Positions 35,591 through 43,779 of a DNA stretch of 64,000 nucleotides are shown piece by piece. Under the pieces are notes generated by a model, which did not search any database, was not told the DNA's origin, and saw nothing but the letters and a program-made list of their open reading frames with translations. Position 1 is the first letter of the stretch. Each line of letters opens with the position of its first letter. Source of the stretch: Erysipelatoclostridium sp. An173 (GTDB taxonomy: Bacteria > Bacillota_I > Bacilli_A > Erysipelotrichales > Coprobacillaceae). The stretch covers positions 43,876 to 107,875 of the forward strand of contig NZ_NFKR01000006.1 of assembly GCF_002160495.1 (NCBI RefSeq). Reading direction: 5' to 3'. Made by a program: the position numbers and the translations under genes.

Positions 35591-35619
35591 ATTATATAAA
35601 ATTAAAAAATAAAAAGCAA
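35591..35619 (-). promoter_or_regulatory. Promoter of glmS
   Basis: On the minus strand, TTGCTT (35619-35614), a 17-bp spacer and TATAAT (35596-35591) lie about 35 bp before the ribozyme cleavage site. Confidence 0.75.
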
Positions 35620-35787
35620 CCTATATTTATTATATGAAAATAAGATAAAAGTGTGACTAAAGAATAATATCAAATTTTTTATATTTATAAAAATAATTTT
35701 TAGTTATTTGAATAAATAAAAAAAATTCGTAAAAAATAAAAGTGATTTTAGTTTTTGTAAAGTATATGTTTAATAGGAGGAAGAAAT

Positions 35788-36306
35788 ATGAGTGTTCAAG
35801 AAAATCTATTAGAAATTAGTAAATCTTTAGAAAATCTAGAAGAAACTGGAATCTATGATGTTGAAAAGTATAGTTGTTCATTAAAACATTTAACTAATCA
35901 GCTAGAATACTTTTATTGTCATTTAGTTAAAGAAGGGGGACGGGATATTGATAATACATATTATCATCTTGCAAGTCGGCCAATGGTACATCAATTAGCA
36001 TATTTTAATATTGGCAGGGGCTTTCCAAAAGAATTAATGGATGGCCATTGGTGTTATGTTTTAAAGGATTTAGGTTATAAAATGCTGATAATTCCATGTA
36101 CATCAATTAAGGGAAGTCAAGTTAATCCTGAATTTGAGATGGACATTGATGTTGTAATGGGTGGCAAGAAAACACAAAGTCGTTTACAATTAAGTGAAAT
36201 TAGATGTGTTGATATGCAGCGGTTGGATTTAAGAAAACCATTTTGTGATGTTTTGACAAGTCATGATAAAATTATTAAATATGTTAAAGAGCATTTATTA
36301 AAATAA
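35788..36306 (+). CDS. PemK/MazF-like protein, solitary
   Basis: The 172-aa product has an N-terminal helical part (1-60, ISKSLENLEETGIYD...). A domain then resembles the PemK/MazF fold: YFNIGRGFPKELMDGHWCYVLKDLG, LIIPCTSIKGS and a C-terminal LQLSEIRCVDMQRLDLRKPF, which matches the family's strand order and the conserved Arg of the RL motif. PemK/MazF toxins are mRNA endonucleases. No antitoxin gene is adjacent, so it may be a domesticated or separately regulated member. AGGAGG precedes the start. Confidence 0.55.
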   Translation: MSVQENLLEISKSLENLEETGIYDVEKYSCSLKHLTNQLEYFYCHLVKEGGRDIDNTYYHLASRPMVHQLAYFNIGRGFPKELMDGHWCYVLKDLGYKMLIIPCTSIKGSQVNPEFEMDIDVVMGGKKTQSRLQLSEIRCVDMQRLDLRKPFCDVLTSHDKIIKYVKEHLLK

Positions 36307-36412
36307 AAAAGGCCTGTTAATGGGTAATAAATTAAAATAAGTAAAAAAACAACATGGCACTTTAAAGTATTTATAACAAGAAATATTAGAAGGTATTATA
36401 GTTATTTATAAA

Positions 36413-36450
36413 AAATAAACATGTAGCTTTTGGCTACATGTTTGTTTATA
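36413..36450. terminator. Terminator at the 3' end of ackA
   Basis: AAACATGTAGC (36417-36427) and GCTACATGTTT (36433-36443) form 11-bp arms with a 5-nt loop and T-rich flanks both ways. The hairpin lies directly downstream of the ackA stop codon. Confidence 0.85.
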
Positions 36451-37636
36451 AGTTTAATAGACGTTTTGTATCACGAGCGATAACTAATTCTTCATTAGTT
36501 GGGATAACGAAAACTTTAACTTTTGAATTAGGAGTACTAATTAAACGTTCTCCAGTACCGTTTACGTTAGCGTCTTCGTCAATTTCAACTCCTAAAGCTT
36601 CTTTTAATAAATCGCAAATACCGCTACGAGCAAAGTATGAATTTTCCCCAATTCCAGCAGTGAAGCAGATTGCATCAACACCACCTAAAGCGATGAAATA
36701 ACGACCAATATAAGCGATAACACGACGATAGAAGATATCGATTGCTAATTGAGCACGTTCGTTACCTTCCATTGCGGCATTTTGAACATCTCTAAAATCA
36801 CTAGATACACCTGAAATACCTAATAAACCAGATTCTTTATTAAGCATGTTAATAACTTCATGCATATCCATTCCTACTTCTTCAATTAAATAATCAATTA
36901 CAGAAGGATCAACGTCACCGCTACGAGTTCCCATCATAATTCCTGCAAGTGGTGTAAATCCCATTGATGTATTGATAGATTTTCCATCTTTAACAGCAGA
37001 TAAAGAACCACCAGCTCCTAAATGAGCAACGATGATCTTTGAATGTTCAGGATTACCTAACAAGTCAATAGCACGTTGTGATACGTAGAAGTGGCTAGTT
37101 CCATGAGCACCATATTTACGTACTTTATAATCAGTATAATATTTATATGGAATTGGATAAATATAACATCTTGGTTCTAGTGTTTGATGGAATGCAGTAT
37201 CAAATACAGCTACCGCTCCAGCATTAGGAATTGCTTCTTTAAAAGCATAGTATCCTGTTAAGTGAGCTGGATTATGTAAAGGCGCTAATGATTTTAATTC
37301 ATCAATTTTATTTACAACATCTTCATCAATAACTACTGAAGAATCAAAATATGCTCCCCCTTGAACAACACGGTGTCCAACACCTTTAATTTCATTTAAG
37401 TCTTTTACAATTCCTTTTTCAACCAAAGTATCTAATAATAGTTGAACTGCAACTTTATGATCTTTGATATTTTGTGTAGTAACACTTTTTTCTCCTTGAT
37501 ATTTGATAGTAAATATTGAATCTTCTAATCCGATTCTTTCAATTACTCCTGATGTAATTACAGATTCATCATCCATTTCAAATAATTGAAATTTTAAAGA
37601 TGAACTACCTGCATTTACAGATATAATTTTTGCCAT
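36446..37636 (-). CDS. ackA: Acetate kinase
   Basis: AckA makes ATP from acetyl phosphate in fermentation. The 396-aa product has both signatures: ISVNAGSSSLKFQLFEM at the N-terminus and GFTPLAGIMMGTRSGDVD in the middle. The active-site blocks GHRVVQGG, FDTAFHQTL, KYGAHGTSHFYVS, VAHLGAGGSL and FTAGIGENS are also intact. The start follows AAGGAGG. pta is not adjacent. Its presence fits a fermentative anaerobe. Confidence 0.98.
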   Translation of the reverse strand: MAKIISVNAGSSSLKFQLFEMDDESVITSGVIERIGLEDSIFTIKYQGEKSVTTQNIKDHKVAVQLLLDTLVEKGIVKDLNEIKGVGHRVVQGGAYFDSSVVIDEDVVNKIDELKSLAPLHNPAHLTGYYAFKEAIPNAGAVAVFDTAFHQTLEPRCYIYPIPYKYYTDYKVRKYGAHGTSHFYVSQRAIDLLGNPEHSKIIVAHLGAGGSLSAVKDGKSINTSMGFTPLAGIMMGTRSGDVDPSVIDYLIEEVGMDMHEVINMLNKESGLLGISGVSSDFRDVQNAAMEGNERAQLAIDIFYRRVIAYIGRYFIALGGVDAICFTAGIGENSYFARSGICDLLKEALGVEIDEDANVNGTGERLISTPNSKVKVFVIPTNEELVIARDTKRLLNL

Positions 37637-37772
37637 TTTTAAGCCTCCTTAGTCTATCGTCATTATATCATCATTTTCTCAAATTTCTAGATAAAAGCAA
37701 GAGTTTATTAATTTTCTTTTTATTAAAGTATTAAAATGTAAAAAGGAAATAATACTTCAATTATTATTTTTC

Positions 37773-37800
37773 TTGCTATTTCGATTAAATAAACTATAAT
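37773..37800 (+). promoter_or_regulatory. Promoter of the TPP riboswitch / thiT
   Basis: TTGCTA (37773-37778), a 16-bp spacer and TATAAT (37795-37800) precede the aptamer by under 10 bp. Confidence 0.75.
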
Positions 37801-37807
37801 AGTATAC

Positions 37808-37890
37808 GAGCCAGGGGCGCGTTATGCTGAGAAAGGTGAAAACCTTGTCCCTTATCATCTGAACTGGGTAATGCCAGCGTAGAGAGAGCA
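37808..37890 (+). ncRNA. TPP riboswitch (THI element)
   Basis: The conserved blocks are CAGGGGCGCG, GCTGAGAAAGG, CCTTGTCCC, the ATCTGAACTGGGTAATGCCAG block, and GCGTAGAGAG. Thiamine pyrophosphate binding should favour the terminator downstream and shut off thiT. Confidence 0.96.
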
Positions 37891-37954
37891 AAATTTTAAC
37901 TATTTGCTTTTTTACGCTTGTAAAAAAGCATTTTTTAATTTTGTTGGCTCTTTT
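37882..37954 (+). terminator. TPP-controlled terminator
   Basis: GAGAGCAAAATT (from ~37883) pairs with AATTTTGTTGGCTC (to 37950), followed by TTTT. An internal TGCTTTTTTACG / TGTAAAAAAGCA hairpin lies within the loop. Confidence 0.7.
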
Positions 37955-37974
37955 GTAAAGAAAGGGGAACAAAC

Positions 37975-38502
37975 ATGAAAAAAAGTAAATTTGAAATTAA
38001 CACCAAAACAATGGCGTATATGGCAATTTTTGCGGCGCTACAAATCGTGTTAGAGTATCTAACACAATTTACACCACAAATGCCTCGAGGAGGAAATGTT
38101 GCATTTTCACTTGTTGCATTGATGTTATGTAGTTATTTAATGGGACCTATTTATGGATTAGTGGTATCACTAGTTTGTGTGGGATTACATTTTGTTTTGG
38201 GATTAGCAACATTTTATGGAGCTTTATCAGTGATCTTTGATTATTTATTACCAATGGCAATTGTGGGAGTGGTAGGAATTATTCCATTAGTCAAAGTAAA
38301 CAAGGTAGAGATTCCAATTGGAATAGTAATTGTAATGGTTTTAAAAACAATCAGTCATTTAATTGCTGGCTGGTATGCTTTTGCAACACCATTACCTGCT
38401 AATTTAAGTTATAATTTACCATATAATATTGCAACAATGGTTGCTTGCTTTATATTATTTATGATTTTATATCCAAGATTAAAGCGAGTTATTCGTATTT
38501 AG
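37975..38502 (+). CDS. thiT: Thiamine transporter ThiT (ECF S component)
   Basis: ThiT is the thiamine-binding membrane subunit of an ECF transporter and uses a shared EcfA1A2T module encoded elsewhere. The 175-aa product has six hydrophobic segments and the family start KTMAYMAIFAALQIVLEYL, then PQMPRGGNVAFSLVALML, LGLATFYG and KTISHLIAGWYAFA. The AAAGGGG site precedes the ATG. The TPP riboswitch upstream confirms the role. Confidence 0.96.
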   Translation: MKKSKFEINTKTMAYMAIFAALQIVLEYLTQFTPQMPRGGNVAFSLVALMLCSYLMGPIYGLVVSLVCVGLHFVLGLATFYGALSVIFDYLLPMAIVGVVGIIPLVKVNKVEIPIGIVIVMVLKTISHLIAGWYAFATPLPANLSYNLPYNIATMVACFILFMILYPRLKRVIRI

Positions 38503-38526
38503 GTATCAGAAAACTGATACCTTTTT
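38501..38526 (+). terminator. Terminator of thiT
   Basis: AGGTATCAG (38501-38509) and CTGATACCT (38514-38522) with an AAAA loop and a T-run. The left arm overlaps the stop codon. Confidence 0.85.
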
Positions 38527-38590
38527 CTTTTGACTTTAAAAAGTAAGATATTTTGTGTATAATGTTAATGTTATAAAAGCGAGGTAGAAA

Positions 38591-39127
38591 ATGATGTCAG
38601 ATTCTCTGATAGGAAAGAAAGTATTAATTCATTGTTATAAGCATAATGGAACGATTCATCGCTGTTGGTCAAAAGGATTTATTTTGGATGAAAATGATGA
38701 TCATTTTATTTCCATAAACAACCGTACTTTAGTAACTGAAGCAGATGGCCGGATGTGGCATACAAGAGAACCGGCTATCTGTTATTTTCCTAAGAAAAAA
38801 TGGTATAATGTAATTTGTATGATTCGTAAAACAGGTGTTTATTATTATTGTAATATTGCTTCTCCAACTCTATATGATGGTGAGGCTTTGAAATATATTG
38901 ATTATGATTTGGATTTAAAAGTTTTTCCTGATGGTAATTATCGTATTTTAGATGAGGAAGAATATAAACAACATGCAAGAGCAATGAATTATTCTAAAGA
39001 ATTAGATCAAATATTAAAAAAACAATTGCAAATATTAATCGATTTAGCGATTAAAAAAGAAGGGCCATTTAGTGAAGATTTCACTAAGCATTGGTACCAT
39101 GTCTATGAAGATTTGACGCAAGGATAG
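38591..39127 (+). CDS. DUF402-family protein (nucleoside tri-/diphosphatase-like)
   Basis: The 178-aa product resembles the Ntdp/YgaC type of DUF402 proteins: HCYKHNGTIHRCWSKGF, EPAICYFPKKKWYNVICMIRKTGVYYYCNIASP, IDYDLDLKVFPDG and DEEEYKQH, with the conserved acidic residues that bind divalent metal. Staphylococcal relatives hydrolyse nucleoside tri- and diphosphates. The start could be 38591 or the adjacent ATG at 38594. It is 9 bp before tsaE and probably heads that operon. Confidence 0.8.
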   Translation: MMSDSLIGKKVLIHCYKHNGTIHRCWSKGFILDENDDHFISINNRTLVTEADGRMWHTREPAICYFPKKKWYNVICMIRKTGVYYYCNIASPTLYDGEALKYIDYDLDLKVFPDGNYRILDEEEYKQHARAMNYSKELDQILKKQLQILIDLAIKKEGPFSEDFTKHWYHVYEDLTQG

Positions 39128-39136
39128 GAGAATAAA

Positions 39137-39586
39137 ATGGAAAAAACAATATTTGTTGAAAATCTAGAAGCTACATTATCATTAGGAAAAAAATTAGGCG
39201 AATTATTACAGCCAGGAATGTTAATTACTTTAGATGGTGATTTAGGTGCTGGTAAGACTACTTTTACTAAAGGGATTGGTCAGGGATTACAAATAAAAAG
39301 AGTTATTAACAGTCCAACTTTTACAATTTTAAAACAATATCGAGGAAGACTACAGTTATCACATTTTGATGCTTATCGTTTAGAAGGGCAGGATAATGAT
39401 TTAGGTTTTGAAGAAATTTTTGATAGTGATGATGTTTGTGTAGTTGAATGGCCTGAATTTATTAGTGATATATTACCTGAAAAACGGCTAGAAATTCAAA
39501 TTAATAAAATTGATGAAAACGCACGTAAATTCGTTTTAAAAGCAATTGGTAAAGAGTATGTACAGTTATTGGAGGCGTTGGGATGA
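39137..39586 (+). CDS. tsaE: tRNA t6A biosynthesis ATPase TsaE
   Basis: TsaE regulates the TsaB-TsaD complex that adds the threonylcarbamoyl group to A37 of tRNAs. The 149-aa product has the P-loop LDGDLGAGKTTFTKG, NSPTFTILKQYRG, SHFDAYRLEG and EWPEFISDILPE. It overlaps tsaB by 4 bp (ATGA). It forms an operon with tsaB, rimI, tsaD and rex; tsaC is not in the window. Confidence 0.97.
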   Translation: MEKTIFVENLEATLSLGKKLGELLQPGMLITLDGDLGAGKTTFTKGIGQGLQIKRVINSPTFTILKQYRGRLQLSHFDAYRLEGQDNDLGFEEIFDSDDVCVVEWPEFISDILPEKRLEIQINKIDENARKFVLKAIGKEYVQLLEALG

Positions 39587-40185
39587 AAACAGTAGTGATG
39601 GATACATCAAATACATATTTAGTAATTGGACTTTATCAAGATGGTAAAGCATTGCAAAAATATCAAGAAGCAGGAAATAGACGCCAGTCTGAAGATGCTT
39701 TGGTTCGTTTGGAAGAAATATTAAAAAAACAACAATGGGAATTATTGGATGTCGATGAATTAGTTATTACAATTGGACCAGGATCATATACAGGTCAAAG
39801 GGTTGCTTTAACAATTGCTAAAACATTAGCAGCTATTTCTAAAGTTAAAATTAAAGCTGTTTCTTCATTGCATAGTTATGCCGGAAATCATAAGGCAATT
39901 AGTGTTATTGATGCTCGAAGTAAAAAAATTTTTGTCGGGGTATATAATGATAATCATGCTGTAATAGATGATCAAATAATGTTAATTGAAGATTTTCCAG
40001 CTTTAAAGAAGCAGTATCCTGATTATGAAGTAGTGGGTGATTGTCAGCTTGTAGAATGTCCTGAACATGAGGTGGATTTGTGTCAAAACATTTATCAAGC
40101 TAGTTTAAGTGTTGATTATTGTCAGGATGTTGATAATTTAGTTCCCCAATATTTAAAGGATGTTGAGGCTAAAAAAATATGTTAA
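39583..40185 (+). CDS. tsaB: tRNA t6A biosynthesis protein TsaB
   Basis: TsaB is the partner of TsaD (ASKHA fold, lacking the active site). The 200-aa product begins VVMDTSNTYLVIGLY, then has the ITIGPGSYTGQRVALTIAKTLA signature and ISVIDARSKKIFVGVY. At 200 aa it is slightly short of the usual ~230. It overlaps rimI by 7 bp. Confidence 0.95.
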   Translation: MKTVVMDTSNTYLVIGLYQDGKALQKYQEAGNRRQSEDALVRLEEILKKQQWELLDVDELVITIGPGSYTGQRVALTIAKTLAAISKVKIKAVSSLHSYAGNHKAISVIDARSKKIFVGVYNDNHAVIDDQIMLIEDFPALKKQYPDYEVVGDCQLVECPEHEVDLCQNIYQASLSVDYCQDVDNLVPQYLKDVEAKKIC

Positions 40186-40634
40186 TTCGAAAAATGGAAT
40201 TAGAAGATATCGATGCAGTAGTTGCCATGGAACATGAACTATTTACTTCACCCTGGAGTAAAGAGGATCTTGTTTATGAAATTACAAAAAATGCATTTTC
40301 AACAATTTTAGTTTTAGAAATAGAAAAAGAAATTGTTGGTTATATTGGAATGTGGAATTTAGGAGATCAAACTCAAATAACTACATTAGGTGTTGCTAAA
40401 AAACATCAAGGACATGGATATTCTAAGGTGTTAATGAATAAATGTATCGAAATCAGTAGTTATTTAGGGTATGATAATATTAATTTAGAGGTACGAGTAT
40501 CAAATCAGCGAGCAATTAATTTATACCAGAGTTGTGGTTTTAAAATCGTAGCTGTTAGAAAAGATTATTATCAAGATACTCATGAAGATGCCTATTTAAT
40601 GATTAAAGAAATGGAGGAGAAATCATGTCATTAA
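40179..40634 (+). CDS. rimI: Ribosomal protein S18-alanine N-acetyltransferase RimI
   Basis: This is a GNAT enzyme that acetylates the N-terminus of a ribosomal protein. The 151-aa product has MELEDIDAVVAMEHELFTSPWS at the N-terminus, ITTLGVAKKHQGHGYSKVLMNK (acetyl-CoA site), NLEVRVSNQRAINLYQSCGFK and KDYYQDTHEDAYLM. The position between tsaB and tsaD is classic for Bacillota. Confidence 0.95.
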   Translation: MLIRKMELEDIDAVVAMEHELFTSPWSKEDLVYEITKNAFSTILVLEIEKEIVGYIGMWNLGDQTQITTLGVAKKHQGHGYSKVLMNKCIEISSYLGYDNINLEVRVSNQRAINLYQSCGFKIVAVRKDYYQDTHEDAYLMIKEMEEKSCH

Positions 40635-41659
40635 TTCTAGCAATAGAGTCTAGTTGTGATGAAATGGCAATGGCCGTACTAAAAGACAAACGTGATTTTT
40701 TAGCGAGTGTAATCGCTTCACAAATTGATGTTCATGCTCTTTATGGCGGGGTTGTTCCAGAAATTGCCAGTCGTAAACATGTTGAATGTGTATCACTTGT
40801 TTTAAAAGAGACATTAAAAAAAGCTAACGTTTCTATTGAAGAAATTGATGCTATTGCAGTAACTAAAGGACCAGGATTAGTTGGTTCATTGCATATTGGT
40901 CTTCAAGCAGCTAAGACTATTGCAATGGCTTATCATAAACCTTTAATTGGTGTTCATCATATTGCCGGACATATTTATGCTAATAATTATAACCAGGATA
41001 TCGAATATCCAAGTTTATGTTTAGTAGTTAGTGGTGGTCATAGTGAACTAGTATTATTAAAAGCACCATTTGAATTTGAAGTAATTGGGGAAACTTTAGA
41101 TGATGCCGTTGGAGAAGCTTATGATAAAGTAGGACGCGTTTTAAATTTACCATATCCAGGTGGACCAGTTTTGGATAAAATGGCTTCTTTAGGAAATAAT
41201 ACGTATGATTTACCAGTACCATTAGATGATGATAGTTATAATTTTAGTTTTAGTGGGTTAAAATCAGCTGTTATTAATTTGAATCATAAAGCTTATTTAC
41301 GCCATGAAGAAATAAATAAAAATGATTTAGCAGCATCTTTTCAAAATGTAGTAATTACATCACTAGTTAATAAAACAATAAAAGCAGCTAAAGCTTATAA
41401 TGTAAAACAAGTCATGATGGCTGGTGGTGTTAGTGCTAATCGCGGGCTTCGTAATGCTATGAATGAAGCAGTAAGTAAATTGGATAATGTTGAGTTGTTA
41501 TTACCACCGATGAGCTGTTGTACTGACAATGCTATGATGATTGCATTAGCCGCTAAAGAAATGTATGATTTACAAATATTTAGTGATTTATCACTAGGAA
41601 TTAAACCTAATATTGACTTGCAGCAAGAGTCAGTTAGTGAGGTAAAGCATAATGGATAA
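40625..41659 (+). CDS. tsaD: tRNA N6-adenosine threonylcarbamoyltransferase TsaD
   Basis: TsaD carries out the final t6A37 step. The 344-aa product has ILAIESSCDEMAMAVL, YGGVVPEIASRKHVE with the metal-binding HHIAGHIYAN (HxxxH), LVVSGGHSELVLL, GEAYDKVGRVLNLPYPGGPVLDK, and MAGGVSANRGLRN. It overlaps rimI by 10 bp and rex by 8 bp. Confidence 0.98.
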   Translation: MSLILAIESSCDEMAMAVLKDKRDFLASVIASQIDVHALYGGVVPEIASRKHVECVSLVLKETLKKANVSIEEIDAIAVTKGPGLVGSLHIGLQAAKTIAMAYHKPLIGVHHIAGHIYANNYNQDIEYPSLCLVVSGGHSELVLLKAPFEFEVIGETLDDAVGEAYDKVGRVLNLPYPGGPVLDKMASLGNNTYDLPVPLDDDSYNFSFSGLKSAVINLNHKAYLRHEEINKNDLAASFQNVVITSLVNKTIKAAKAYNVKQVMMAGGVSANRGLRNAMNEAVSKLDNVELLLPPMSCCTDNAMMIALAAKEMYDLQIFSDLSLGIKPNIDLQQESVSEVKHNG

Positions 41660-42281
41660 AAAGATTTCAAATGCAACGATGTCACGATATCCAATTTATT
41701 TAAAAGCGCTAAGAAAGATGCAACACGAAGGCAAAGAAAACTGTTTATCTAGCGAGCTATCAAGTTTGACTGGAATTCAAGATACTACTATTCGTAGAGA
41801 TTTTACTTATTTATCTAAAACTTGTAATTTTGGTCAACGGGGCAAAGGTTATGATGTTAAACATCTTATTGATGGATTAAGTGAAGTGTTAGGTTTAGGT
41901 TTAGATGAATCTATTATTATTATCGGCGTTGGTAATTTAGGAAGTGCCATTTTAAAATATAATCGCTGGCAATATACGGTAGGAAAAATTGTTTGTGGTT
42001 ATGATCAAGATAAAAATAAAGAGGGAGAACGCTTTGGCGTTAAAATATATAATATCGATGATTTAGAAAAGACTTTTCCAGAAGGTTGTAAAATTGCAAT
42101 CTTAGCTATTTCGGAAAATGTTCAACCAACTGTTGATCGATTAATGAAATTAGGAATCAAAGGAATTGTTGATTTCACTCATACGCATTTTACAGTTGAT
42201 CAGGGAGTTGAGGTACAGCAGGTTGATGTAGTTGTAGCAATCCAGGAATTAGTAATTAAAATGGATTCTCATCGCAAGTAG
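41652..42281 (+). CDS. rex: Redox-sensing repressor Rex
   Basis: Rex senses the NADH/NAD+ ratio and represses fermentation genes. The 209-aa product has the N-terminal winged helix (ATMSRYPIYLKALRKM, LTGIQDTTIRRDFTYL, FGQRGKGYDV) and a Rossmann domain with IIIIGVGNLGSAILKY, then VDFTHTHFTVDQGVEVQQVDVV. It is translationally coupled to tsaD. I saw no convincing Rex operator near it. Confidence 0.96.
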   Translation: MDKKISNATMSRYPIYLKALRKMQHEGKENCLSSELSSLTGIQDTTIRRDFTYLSKTCNFGQRGKGYDVKHLIDGLSEVLGLGLDESIIIIGVGNLGSAILKYNRWQYTVGKIVCGYDQDKNKEGERFGVKIYNIDDLEKTFPEGCKIAILAISENVQPTVDRLMKLGIKGIVDFTHTHFTVDQGVEVQQVDVVVAIQELVIKMDSHRK

Positions 42282-42333
42282 TACTTGATAAATCAATAAA
42301 TTAAATTATAATGATACAAATAGGAGGATTAAT

Positions 42334-43719
42334 ATGTTTGAATTTATTACAATAAGAGAATTGTATGAAATGTTTTTAAGCAATCAAGTTATGGATTTAG
42401 AAGGCTATGAATATGTTGAACTTGAAGGATGGGTTCGTACAAATCGTAACAATGGTAAACTTGGTTTTATTGCTTTAAACGATGGTACGTATTTTAAAAA
42501 CTTACAAATCGTATATACTCAAGATCGTGTTGATAATTATGAAGAAGTTGAAAAAATTGCAACAGGAAGTGCAATTAGAGTAGTTGGTAAATTAAAATTA
42601 ACACCAGAAGGAAAACAACCTTTTGAAGTAGAAGCTACTCAAGTGGAAGTAGAAGGAACATGTGATAATGATTATCCTTTACAAAAGAAACGTCATACAT
42701 TTGAATATATGAGAGAAATTCCACATTTAAGACCACGTGCTAATAGTTTTTATGCTATCTTTAGATTACGTAGTGTTTTATCAATGGCTATTCATGAATT
42801 TTTCCAATCACAAGGATTTGTTTATGTTCATACACCAATAATTACAAGTAATGATGGTGAAGGTGCTGGAGAAATGTTTAGAGCAACAACTATTGATGAT
42901 ACTAATTTTGAAGATGATTTCTTTGGTAAAGAAGCTTTCTTAACAGTTACTGGTCAATTACATGTTGAAGCATTTGCTTTAGCTTTTAGAGATGTTTACA
43001 CATTTGGACCAGCATTTAGAGCAGAAAACTCTAATACATCACGTCATGCAAGTGAATTCTGGATGATTGAACCAGAAATAGCTTTTGCGGATTTAGAAGA
43101 CAATATGGATTTAATCGAAGATATGGTAAAATACTGTATCGATTATGTATTAGATAATGCACCAGCTGAAATGGAATTTTTTGCTAATATGATTGATAAA
43201 GATTGTATTAATCGTATTACTAAAGTAAGAAATAGTGATTTCAAACGAATGACATATACTCAAGCAATCGAAATTCTAGAAAAAGCTGATGTTAAATTTA
43301 AAAATAAAGTTTATTGGGGTATGGATTTAAATAGTGAACATGAACGCTATATTTGCGAACAAGTTGTTAAAGGACCAGTATTTTTAACAGATTATCCTAA
43401 AGAAATTAAAGCTTTCTATATGCGTTTAAATGATGATAATAAAACAGTAGCTGCATGTGATTTATTAGTACCTGGAATTGGTGAATTAGTAGGTGGTAGC
43501 CAACGTGAAGAACGCTATGATGTATTAGAAAAAATCATGGATGAAAAAGGTATGAATAAAGAAGGTTTACAATGGTATATGGATTTACGTCGTTATGGTG
43601 GATGTAAACATGCTGGATTTGGACTTGGGTTCGATCGCTTCTTAATGTATTTAACAGGAATGCAAAACATTCGTGATGTCGAACCATTCCCTAGAACGCC
43701 AAGAAATTTGAAATTTTAG
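42334..43719 (+). CDS. asnS: Asparagine--tRNA ligase
   Basis: This is a class IIb aminoacyl-tRNA synthetase. The 461-aa product has the OB-fold anticodon domain ([24 protein letters not shown], ~1-120), then class II motif 1 [18 protein letters not shown], motif 2 [24 protein letters not shown], and motif 3 [18 protein letters not shown]. The motif 2 SRHLxEFWM-like pattern supports AsnRS over AspRS. No T-box is present in its short leader. A terminator follows. Confidence 0.97.
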   Translation: MFEFITIRELYEMFLSNQVMDLEGYEYVELEGWVRTNRNNGKLGFIALNDGTYFKNLQIVYTQDRVDNYEEVEKIATGSAIRVVGKLKLTPEGKQPFEVEATQVEVEGTCDNDYPLQKKRHTFEYMREIPHLRPRANSFYAIFRLRSVLSMAIHEFFQSQGFVYVHTPIITSNDGEGAGEMFRATTIDDTNFEDDFFGKEAFLTVTGQLHVEAFALAFRDVYTFGPAFRAENSNTSRHASEFWMIEPEIAFADLEDNMDLIEDMVKYCIDYVLDNAPAEMEFFANMIDKDCINRITKVRNSDFKRMTYTQAIEILEKADVKFKNKVYWGMDLNSEHERYICEQVVKGPVFLTDYPKEIKAFYMRLNDDNKTVAACDLLVPGIGELVGGSQREERYDVLEKIMDEKGMNKEGLQWYMDLRRYGGCKHAGFGLGFDRFLMYLTGMQNIRDVEPFPRTPRNLKF

Positions 43720-43720
43720 A

Positions 43721-43752
43721 AAAAAAGCCTATTAAAATTATAGGCTTTTTTC
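43721..43752 (+). terminator. Terminator of asnS
   Basis: AAAAAAGCCTA (43721-43731) and TAGGCTTTTTT (43741-43751) flank a 9-nt loop. Confidence 0.85.
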
Positions 43753-43779
43753 TATAATATAAGATAAGGAGGCGATAAA

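Noticed and set aside
36438..36701. An 87-codon plus-strand ORF opposite ackA
   Set aside because: It is antisense to the acetate kinase C-terminus; codons follow the other strand.
37757..37972. A 71-codon minus-strand ORF opposite the thiT leader
   Set aside because: It is the reverse complement of the TPP riboswitch and its terminator, has no RBS, and its sequence is explained fully by RNA structure.
42282..42333. A T-box upstream of asnS
   Set aside because: The leader is only about 50 nt and lacks the T-box bulge and terminator.
41640..42334. A Rex-binding palindrome controlling rex or asnS
   Set aside because: No TTGTG-N8-CACAA-like site was visible in the short gap before asnS or around rex.
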